Below are positions 42,888 to 51,700 of a stretch of DNA of 64,000 nt, piece by piece. This DNA comes from Providencia sp. R33. Its GTDB lineage: Bacteria; Pseudomonadota; Gammaproteobacteria; Enterobacterales; Enterobacteriaceae. The notes beneath the pieces are model-generated. The model ran no database searches and had not been told where the DNA came from. It was given only the letters and a program-made list of their open reading frames with translations. Position numbers and translations under genes: made by a program. The stretch covers positions 558,001 to 622,000 of the forward strand of contig NZ_CP072453.1 of assembly GCF_019343475.1 (NCBI RefSeq). Reading direction: 5' to 3'. Position 1 is the first letter of the stretch; every line of letters starts with the position of its first letter.

Positions 42888-44621
42888 GTGAATGTAGAAA
42901 CTTTTTTACGACAACGGCAAGTTGAAGGCGAATCAGCGCAACTTTCTGGGCTTCCTGAATTATTGCAGCGTATTTACCTGCATCGTGGTATTACGGATTT
43001 GGCTCAGCTAGAGCGCAAAGCCACAAATTTGTTGGATTATCGTTCGTTATCAGGCATTGAAAATGCACTTGTCTTGCTTTACCGCGCACTGACGGAGCAC
43101 GAATCCATTACTATTGTTGGGGATTTTGATGCGGATGGCGCAACAAGCACTGCACTAGCAATTCGAGCCTTAAAATCGATGGGGTATGTGAACTTAAATT
43201 ATATCGTACCCAATCGTTTTGAAAATGGTTATGGATTGACGCCGTTGGTGGTTGAAGAAGCACATAAGCGAGGGGCAAATTTAATTATCACGGTGGATAA
43301 TGGTATTTCATCTCATGAAGGCGTGGTAGTTGCGAAGCAATATGGTATCAATGTCATTATTACCGACCACCATTTGCCCGGTGAAACATTACCTGAAGCT
43401 GATGCGATCATTAACCCAAATCTCAATGAGTGCCGCTTTGGCTCAAAATCATTAGCGGGTGTTGGGGTGACATTTTATTTAATGTCAGCGCTGCGCGCAC
43501 ATTTACGTCAAAAAGAATGGTTTACCCAGCAAGGGTTAAGCGAGCCTAATTTAGCTGAATACCTTGATTTAGTTGCATTAGGTACGGTAGCCGATGTTGT
43601 ACCGCTTGATTCCAATAATCGAATATTAGTTCATCAAGGCTTAAACCGCGTTAGAGCAGGGCGTTGCTGCGCAGGCATTAAGGCACTCATTGAGGTGTCA
43701 AAACGTGATTTATCGAGACTTGTTGCCAATGATTTTGGTTTTGCACTTGGCCCACGGCTAAATGCGGCGGGGCGGTTGGATGATATGTCAGTGAGTATTG
43801 AATTATTGCTCACTGATGATATGGCCTATGCGAGGGAGCTTGCTAACGAGTTAGATGGGTTAAACCAAACTCGCCGCGATATTGAGCAGGGGATGCAGCA
43901 AGAAGCATCAGTTCTCTTTAACAAGCTTGAGTATAGTGATAATCAACTACCAAATGGTCTCGCTATTTATCACCCAGAATGGCACCAAGGGGTTGTTGGG
44001 ATTTTAGCATCGCGAATTAAAGAGCAGTTTCATCGCCCTGTTATCGCTTTTGCACCTGCAGGGGATGGTGTACTGAAAGGTTCAGGGCGCTCAGTCCAAG
44101 GTCTGCATATGCGTGATGCACTTGAACGTTTAAATACCCTGCAACCTGGTTTGATGCAAAAATTTGGTGGCCATGCAATGGCGGCGGGGTTGACCTTAGA
44201 CGAAAATAAATTTGCGGATTTTAAACATCACTTTGAGCTTTTAATGGGGGAACTCATTAAACCTGAGCAACTGGCGGGTGTTGTTTGGAGTGATGGCGAG
44301 CTTTCACGAAATGAATTTTGCTTAGAAACGGCAGAGTTAATTCGAGAAAGTGGCCCATGGGGGCAAGCTTTCCCTGAACCTGTATTTGATGGCCATTTTC
44401 AGCTATTACAGCAACGTTTAGTGGGTGAACGTCATCTTAAATTGATGTTAGAGCCAGTGAATGGTGGCCCGATGCTCGATGCTATCATGTTTAATATTGA
44501 TGTGCGCAGATGGCCGGATAACAGTATTAAAAAAGCTAAAATTGCGTTTAAACTCGACGTAAATGAATATCGTGGGCAACGAAGCGTACAATTAATGGTT
44601 GAACATATTTGGCCTGACTAA
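42888..44621 (+). CDS. recJ: Single-stranded-DNA-specific exonuclease RecJ
   Basis: 5'-3' ssDNA exonuclease for recombination and mismatch repair. 577 residues from GTG 42888, 9 bp after dsbC. DHH-family metal motifs: VGDFDADGATSTAL, VDNGISSHEGV, ITDHHLPGETLPEADAIINPN and LVALGTVADVVPLD; the DHHA1 domain carries KGSGRSVQGLHMRDAL and KFGGHAMAAG. The C-terminal OB-like domain ends in VEHIWPD. E. coli RecJ also uses a weak GTG start. Confidence 0.95.
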   Translation: MNVETFLRQRQVEGESAQLSGLPELLQRIYLHRGITDLAQLERKATNLLDYRSLSGIENALVLLYRALTEHESITIVGDFDADGATSTALAIRALKSMGYVNLNYIVPNRFENGYGLTPLVVEEAHKRGANLIITVDNGISSHEGVVVAKQYGINVIITDHHLPGETLPEADAIINPNLNECRFGSKSLAGVGVTFYLMSALRAHLRQKEWFTQQGLSEPNLAEYLDLVALGTVADVVPLDSNNRILVHQGLNRVRAGRCCAGIKALIEVSKRDLSRLVANDFGFALGPRLNAAGRLDDMSVSIELLLTDDMAYARELANELDGLNQTRRDIEQGMQQEASVLFNKLEYSDNQLPNGLAIYHPEWHQGVVGILASRIKEQFHRPVIAFAPAGDGVLKGSGRSVQGLHMRDALERLNTLQPGLMQKFGGHAMAAGLTLDENKFADFKHHFELLMGELIKPEQLAGVVWSDGELSRNEFCLETAELIRESGPWGQAFPEPVFDGHFQLLQQRLVGERHLKLMLEPVNGGPMLDAIMFNIDVRRWPDNSIKKAKIAFKLDVNEYRGQRSVQLMVEHIWPD

Positions 44622-44747
44622 ACGCAAATATTATCGATAAGTATGTGATGAAATAGCGTTTTAGGGTGCTATAAACCTGAGATAAATTCCGTTATACTAA
44701 ACGGTTTGTAAATAAAAATTATTTTGACCAACCATAAGATATTAAAA

Positions 44748-45849
44748 ATGACGTTTGAAATAAACCCAGTAAAAAGTAAGATTCAGGACCTGTCTGATCG
44801 GACATCGGTTCTGAGGGGGTATCTTTGACTATGATGCCAAGAAAGAACGCTTAGAAGAAGTCAACGCAGAACTAGAGCAACCTGATGTCTGGAATGAGCC
44901 CGAAAGAGCGCAAGCACTTGGTAAAGAACGCTCATCCCTTGAAGCGATTGTTGAAACAATCGATCAGCTAACACAAGGCCTTGAAGATGTTGAAGGTTTA
45001 TTAGAGCTGGCGGTTGAGGCTGACGATGAAGACACTTTCAATGAAGCGGGTGCGGAGCTTGAACAACTGCAAGGCAAATTAGAACAACTGGAATTTCGCC
45101 GCATGTTTTCGGGTGAATATGACAGTGCTGATTGCTATATTGACTTACAAGCGGGTTCTGGCGGTACTGAAGCTCAAGATTGGGCGAGTATGTTATTACG
45201 TATGTATTTGCGCTGGGCGGAGTCAAAGGGCTTTAAAACCGAGATTATTGAAGAATCTGATGGTGATGTCGCGGGTCTAAAATCAGCGACAGTGAAAATT
45301 ATCGGTGACTACGCTTACGGCTGGTTAAGAACGGAAACAGGTGTTCACCGTTTAGTTCGTAAGAGTCCATTTGACTCTGGCGGGCGTCGTCATACTTCGT
45401 TTAGTTCAGCCTTTATTTACCCAGAAGTTGATGACGATATTGATATCGAAATTAACCCTGCGGATTTACGTATTGATGTGTACCGTGCTTCAGGTGCAGG
45501 TGGTCAGCACGTAAACAAAACGGAATCAGCGGTACGTATTACACATATTCCAACTAATATTGTGACGCAGTGCCAGAACGACCGTTCGCAGCATAAAAAT
45601 AAAGACCAAGCGATGCGCCAGTTAAAAGCAAAGCTATATGAACTGGAAATACAAAAGAAAAATGCAGACAAGCAAGCGATGGAAGAGAACAAATCAGATA
45701 TTGGCTGGGGAAGCCAGATTCGTTCTTATGTCCTTGATGATGCAAGAATAAAAGATTTACGTACTGGTGTGGAAACGCGTAACACGCAAGCCGTGCTGGA
45801 TGGTGATTTGGATAAATTCATTGAAGCTAGTTTAAAAGCTGGCCTGTGA
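44748..45849 (+). CDS. prfB: Peptide chain release factor 2 with programmed +1 frameshift
   Basis: Recognises UGA and UAA stop codons. The first ORF (44748-44825, 26 codons) ends at an in-frame TGA 44826-44828; translation continues in the +1 frame from 44827 to give 366 residues. All autoregulation elements are present: internal Shine-Dalgarno AGGGGG (44814-44819), 3-nt spacer TAT, slip codon CTT, then TGAC. The product shows the SPF anticodon-like motif (RKSPFDSGGRR) and the catalytic GAGGQHVNKTES. lysS follows after 7 bp. Confidence 0.97.
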
Positions 45850-45856
45850 GGAAAAA

Positions 45857-47371
45857 ATGTCTCAAGAGCAACAGGGTGCAGAACAAGCTCCCGATTTGAA
45901 TAACGAACTGAAAACCCGTAAAGAAAAACTCGCGGCGTTGCGTGAAAAAGGAATTCCATTTCCAAATGATTTTCGTCGTGAAGATCTTTCTGACAAAATT
46001 CATGCACAGTATGGTGAAAAGTCATCAGAAGAATTGGAAGACTTAAACATTGAAGTCTCTATTGCGGGTCGTATGATGACTCGTCGTATCATGGGTAAAG
46101 CCTCATTTGCAACATTGCAAGATGTCGGCGGGCGTATTCAAATCTACGTATCTCGTGATGATTTAGCCGAAGGCGTTTATAACGAACAGTTCAAGAAATG
46201 GGACTTAGGTGACATTTTAGGTGCCAAAGGTCGTTTATTTAAAACGAAAACAGGCGAACTGACGGTTCATTGCCATGAAGTTCGTTTATTAACTAAAGCC
46301 TTGCGCCCGCTACCAGACAAATTCCACGGTTTATCAGACCAAGAAACACGTTATCGCCAGCGTTATTTGGATTTAATTGCAAATGATGAATCACGTAATA
46401 CATTCATTGTACGCTCTAAAATCTTGGCTGAAGTGCGTAATTTCATGGTTGGTCGTCATTTTATGGAAGTTGAAACCCCAATGATGCAAGTCATTCCTGG
46501 TGGTGCATCAGCGCGTCCATTTATTACGCACCATAATGCATTAGATATCGATATGTATTTACGTATCGCACCAGAATTGTACTTAAAACGATTAGTGGTC
46601 GGTGGCTTCGAACGCGTTTTCGAAATTAACCGTAACTTCCGTAATGAAGGATTATCGCCTCGTCATAACCCTGAGTTCACCATGATGGAACTCTATATGG
46701 CGTATGCAGATTACCGTGACTTGATTGAATTAACGGAAGATTTATTCCGTACACTGACACAAAAAGTGTTAGGTAATACGGTCGTTCAGTATGGTGATCA
46801 ACAGTTTGATTTTGGTCAGCCATTCACTAAATTGACCATGAAGCAAGCTATCTGCAAATATCGTCCAGAAACTAACGTGGCTGACTTAGACGATATGGAT
46901 AAAGCCGTTGCGATTGCAAAATCATTAGGTATTAAGATTGAGAAAAGTTGGGGCTTAGGTCGTGTTCAATGCGAAATCTTCGAAGAAGTCGCTGAAAGCC
47001 ACTTAATTCAACCAACATTCATTACAGAATACCCTGCTGAAGTTTCACCTTTAGCACGCCGTAATGATGACAATCCATTTATCACTGACCGTTTTGAGTT
47101 CTTCATTGGTGGTCGCGAAATTGGTAATGGCTTCTCAGAATTAAATGATGCAGAAGACCAAGCAGAACGTTTTGCTGAGCAAGTTCGTCAAAAAGACGAA
47201 GGTGACGATGAAGCAATGTTCTATGACGAAGACTATGTGACGGCCTTAGAGCATGGTTTACCGCCAACAGCGGGTCTTGGTATTGGTATTGACCGTATGG
47301 TGATGTTATTCACTAACAGTCATACCATTCGTGACGTTATTTTATTCCCGGCATTGCGCCCAACAAAATAA
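45857..47371 (+). CDS. lysS: Lysyl-tRNA synthetase, class II
   Basis: Charges tRNA-Lys. 504 residues: an N-terminal OB anticodon-binding domain (VSIAGRMMTRRIMGKASFATLQD), then the class II core with motif 1 around FMEVETPMMQVIPGGASARPF, motif 2 FRNEGLSPRHNPEFTMMELY and motif 3 GLGIGIDRMVML. Downstream of prfB as in E. coli. GAGGAAAAA lies just before ATG 45857. Confidence 0.97.
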   Translation: MSQEQQGAEQAPDLNNELKTRKEKLAALREKGIPFPNDFRREDLSDKIHAQYGEKSSEELEDLNIEVSIAGRMMTRRIMGKASFATLQDVGGRIQIYVSRDDLAEGVYNEQFKKWDLGDILGAKGRLFKTKTGELTVHCHEVRLLTKALRPLPDKFHGLSDQETRYRQRYLDLIANDESRNTFIVRSKILAEVRNFMVGRHFMEVETPMMQVIPGGASARPFITHHNALDIDMYLRIAPELYLKRLVVGGFERVFEINRNFRNEGLSPRHNPEFTMMELYMAYADYRDLIELTEDLFRTLTQKVLGNTVVQYGDQQFDFGQPFTKLTMKQAICKYRPETNVADLDDMDKAVAIAKSLGIKIEKSWGLGRVQCEIFEEVAESHLIQPTFITEYPAEVSPLARRNDDNPFITDRFEFFIGGREIGNGFSELNDAEDQAERFAEQVRQKDEGDDEAMFYDEDYVTALEHGLPPTAGLGIGIDRMVMLFTNSHTIRDVILFPALRPTK

Positions 47372-47385
47372 CCCATGTTATTTTT

Positions 47386-47415
47386 GTGCCCAGATAATTC
47401 TGGGCACATTATTTT
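47386..47415 (+). terminator. Terminator after lysS
   Basis: Perfect 9-bp stem GTGCCCAGA/TCTGGGCAC (47386-47394 with 47399-47407), loop TAAT, T-rich tail ATTATTTTA. Confidence 0.8.
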
Positions 47416-48201
47416 ACTCTTAATATGTTCAAAAATTCCTTCCTTTTTTATTCTACGTAGCTTTAGAGTCTCTACCTCCCCAAAAATGAATATCAAAATA
47501 ATATGTACTAACTTATTTTTCGTTGGCATTCGCTAATTAGTAAAAAGTGGACTATATAATAATGCTGAAAATAAATTTGAGTTACGAATAGTATCAATTT
47601 AGTATAAGTAAGTGTGCCAAAGAGAGGGTATAATTACACAAGTACTATGTAAGGTGTTTGTTGGTGCTTGTTTGACATAACCCATTGAGTATACATGAAA
47701 TTTATTGAATTCAGTCTTTTTGTGATTGAGATTAGGTGAAGTTGCTTATTTTCAGGTAAGGCGGTTGTACTTAAATGTTTTAGAGTAACTTAGAGCTATG
47801 AGGGTAGTTAATACACCTTTTTTGTGTGCTAAAAACTATTTTATTTGTTAGTAAGTGTTACAGCCATAAGATAAAAAAGAACCCAGGCTTTGTGTTATTG
47901 AACTGTTATGTTTATGGTTACATAAACTCGTAAAATAATGTTTGGATAACATAATATAATTAAATAGCACCTTAAAGGTGTTAATTTATGACTGAGTTGG
48001 TGCATTAATAAGAATAAGCTCATAAAAGGAACGCAAGGGTAGCGATAAAATAAATTTAAAACTAAAGTTATTTTAATCATAAATTTATGAGATGGCTCTA
48101 TTTCTACATTCGGACTTATAGAAAATAACTAGTTTTTAGCTTACACTAGGTTTCTTGGACATCATTATAATAGCGAAGAAAAGTACTGGTAAGGTAACCA
48201 T
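47416..48201 (+). other. Long AT-rich gap before the coiled-coil operon
   Basis: About 790 bp, strongly AT-rich, without a credible gene; a 61-codon minus-strand frame at 47895-48080 has no ribosome site or recognisable features. Its right end carries the promoter-like elements listed next. Confidence 0.5.
48120..48200 (+). promoter_or_regulatory. Putative promoter of the lipoprotein/coiled-coil operon
   Basis: A consensus -10 TATAAT lies at 48166-48171, with no good -35 at 17 bp (TTACAC is 19 bp away). An A-rich block GAAAATAAC (48121-48129) about 40 bp upstream of the -10 is where an AraC/ExsA-type activator would bind. AAGG (48191-48194) lies 7 bp before the ATG. Speculative. Confidence 0.35.
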
Positions 48202-48750
48202 ATGTTTTTAAAAAATAAATTTCATGTTGCATCTTTGCTTATAGCAGGTACGGCTCTTCTTTCTGGCTGTACATTTGGCTCAGACACATACAATACAGCA
48301 ACGCCGAATACCCCGAGTAAACAAACAGTAAATGCAAATACGACACCAGTTGCTCAGCAACCTGCAGTAAATGCAACTCAAACTGATGACTCTTACCCTG
48401 AATCACAAAAAGTGTTAAATAGCGCTATTAATCGCACACCAATAGCGTCAACAACTTATGGACAAAGTGGTGCTGACCAACAAACATTTGCTCACCTAAA
48501 TACGTGTGTTAAGGAATTAAACGCACTAAAAACACTTTCACCAAAAGATTACAACCGTTTAGTAGGTTCATTTAAAGAAGTTAGTGAAATCAACCGTCTC
48601 TATCGAGAAGTTGAAGGTACCGCTAGCCCTGACACAATTGAATTACTGCAAATGGCGATTGAGTCTAAAACGAAAGTGCTCTGTGCAAAAGTTCGCTATA
48701 ACTCAGTCTTGTCTACCGAATCAACATTGAAGAAAATTAGTGGATTATGA
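48202..48750 (+). CDS. Lipoprotein of unknown function, coupled to the giant coiled-coil gene
   Basis: 182 residues. Lipoprotein signal peptide with lipobox LLSGC (Cys23); Ser/Thr/Asn/Gln-rich linker (about 24-80), then a helical domain with two cysteines (THLNTC region and KVLCAKVRYN) that could form a disulfide. No +2 Asp after the Cys (CTF), so outer-membrane sorting is expected. The stop TGA overlaps the ATG of the next gene (ATGA at 48747-48750), so the two products are made together and probably act together. I do not recognise the family. Confidence 0.75.
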   Translation: MFLKNKFHVASLLIAGTALLSGCTFGSDTYNTATPNTPSKQTVNANTTPVAQQPAVNATQTDDSYPESQKVLNSAINRTPIASTTYGQSGADQQTFAHLNTCVKELNALKTLSPKDYNRLVGSFKEVSEINRLYREVEGTASPDTIELLQMAIESKTKVLCAKVRYNSVLSTESTLKKISGL

Positions 48751-51700
48751 GAATAAACCTTAGACTTTGTGTGTCGCTGGCACTTGTTACGACATTTTTT
48801 AGTCATGCTCCAAAAGCAGATAAATTTAATAGTGTTATTGATGATTTTGATACTTACCTTCAATTGGAAAACGAAGGAAAAGTAAAAGAGCAAAAACAGC
48901 AACAGCAGCCAGTTAATACACAAGTTCAAGGTTACGATATTTTCTCTTCACTATCGACGGTGCCTGCGCCAAAGGAAAGACAAAAGTCCGCGGCAGCGAA
49001 TAAAGGAAGTAAAGGTAAGACAACAGGTAAAAGAAAATCAGGCGCAGCATCGACAAATCAAGTCGATGCGGCTAAAACGACGCCAGCAGAACCAGAAAAA
49101 ACAACTTTTTCTGATGTCTGTGCGGTGACAACAAATAACGCTTCTGCGCCAATTTTACTCTCATCCTATCCCTATTTATTCCAAAGTAATCAATGGCACC
49201 CTGAATATTTAGCAAGGGATTTTGCCAAATATCAGTTAGTTCTCGATCCTCTCGGGTTGTATTCTTCTAAATTTGCAAGACCGTCAGGGATAGATGCTTC
49301 AGCCTATCTTGAGCAACTTGCACAATTAATTGAACGCCAGCAGTTAACCGATTTATATAAATTTGGGATTGCACAAGGTGTAGGCCAACTTATTTCTTAT
49401 AACAATTTGTTAAATGATGAACAACTTGTTGCTGAGCTAATTAATCATAATAAGAGTGTTGCACAATTAACTCAGACAATTGCAGAAAAAGAATTTGAAA
49501 TTAATCAGCTTAATGAAGATGTTAAACAAAATAAAAATCAAATTGCGCAACTGCAAGCACTATTAAATTCATCTTCAGATGATCAATCGTTAATTGATAC
49601 GCTAAACCGCAAACTGGCTGAAGCGGAAAAAACGATTGAACAAAAACAGAATAATTTAACGCAGCTTAGCCAAGAAAATCAGCAAACCCAAGAAACGATT
49701 GCTCAGCTTGAAAAACAATTAAATGAAAGCGCTATTGAACAATCTAAAATCAAACAGCAGCTTGCTGAGAAAGAACAACTGTATGCCGCTGCAAATGTAA
49801 AAATTGAGCAGCTAACGGCAGATATTGCGAAATTAGAGCTAGATGCTAAAAATCAATTGCAACTTGCAGGGAATACAGATGAGCAAGTGAAATTGGTGAC
49901 CAATGAGCTCTTGCAGCAAAAAGAATTACTCAAACAAAAAGAAATTGAATTAAATACTGCAAAAAGTGAAAAAGATGATGTCCAGTCAGCTTTGAATGCT
50001 CAACAAGCGGGTACTAAACAGTTAGAGCAGCAAAATCAGCAATTATTGGCTCAGTTAGCAGAGAAAGAACAGTTAGCAGAAAAAATCCAGGCTTCGTTAA
50101 TAGAAAAAACAGCGCAAGCAGATCAAAAAGTTGCACTCGAAAAAGCGTTAAAAGAGGCACAAACAGCGCAAAGTATGCTGGTTGATCAGTTAGCTGCCAG
50201 TGAAAAACAACAGGCCGAATTACAAGCTAAATTAAGTCAAAATGAACAAGATTATGCTACTGCACAGGCTCAGTTGCAGCAAGCGGATACGGATTTACAG
50301 AAACTGCATAAAGATGTTGAAAAACAAACAGCATTGTTAAATCAAGCCAGTGATGAGCAAGTGAAAGCCATCACGGCGGATTTAAATAAACAAGTTGCGT
50401 TGCTGAAACAAAAAGAAGATGGGCTGAAGAAAGCAGAAGCGGACAGCCAATCAACCCGTGATGCGCTGGCAAAACAGCAATCTGCGGCCAAAGAGCTTGA
50501 ACAGAAAAATCAGCAATTAACGGCGCAGCTAACGGAAAAATCGCAGCAGGCCGATAAAATCCAAGCGGAATTAGTGGCTCAAACGGCGAAAGCGGCGGAC
50601 AAAGCGGCGTTAGAATCCGAGTTAGCGACGGCGAAAAAACAATTAGCTGAACATGAATCAATGCAAAATACATTGGCGAAGCAACTGGCTGCCAGTGAAA
50701 AGCAACAAGCTGATTTACAAGCTAAATTAAGCCAAAACGAACAAAATTATGCTACAGCGCAAGCACAATTGCAGCAAGCGGATACAGATTTACAGAAACT
50801 GCGTAAAGATGTTGAAAAACAAACAGCATTGTTAAATCAAGCGAGTGATGCGCAAGTGAAAGCCATCACGGCGGATTTAAATAAACAGGTTGCGTTGCTG
50901 AAACAAAAAGAAGATGGGCTGAAAAAAGCAGAAGCGGACAGCCAATCAACCCGTGATGCGCTGGTAAAACAGCAATCTGCGGCCAAAGAGCTTGAACAGA
51001 AAAATCAGCAATTAACGGCGCAGCTAACGGAAAAATCGCAGCAGGCCGATAAAATCCAAGCGGAATTAGTGGCTCAAACGGCGAAAGCGGCGGACAAAGC
51101 GGCGTTAGAAACCGAGTTAGCGACGGCAAAAAAACAGTTAGCTGAACATGAATCAATGCAAAATACATTGGCGAAGCAATTGGCTGCCAGTGAAAAGCAA
51201 CAAGCTGATTTACAAGCTAAATTAAGCCAAAACGAACAAAATTATGCTACAGCGCAAGCACAATTGCAGCAAGCGGATACAGATTTACAGAAACTGCGTA
51301 AAGATGTTGAAAAACAAACAGCATTGTTAAATCAAGCGAGTGATGCGCAAGTGAAAGCCATCACGGCGGATTTAAATAAACAGGTTGCGTTGCTGAAACA
51401 AAAAGAAGATGGGCTGAAGAAAGCAGAAGCGGATAGCCAATCAACCCGTGATGCGCTGGTAAAACAGCAATCTGCGGCCAAAGAGCTTGAACAGAAAAAT
51501 CAGCAATTAACGGCGCAGCTAACGGAAAAATCGCAGCAGGCCGATAAAATCCAAGCGGAATTAGTGGCTCAAACGGCGAAAGCGGCGGACAAAGCGGCGT
51601 TAGAAACCGAGTTAGCGACGGCAAAAAAACAGTTAGCTGAACATGAATCAATGCAAAATACATTGGCGAAGCAATTGGCTGCCAGTGAAAAGCAACAAGC

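Noticed and set aside
45103..45849. A separate 248-residue release-factor gene
   Set aside because: It is the in-frame 3' part of prfB; the true product arises by +1 frameshifting from 44748.
47895..48080. 61-codon minus-strand frame in the AT-rich gap after lysS
   Set aside because: No ribosome site, no motif, composition like surrounding noncoding DNA.
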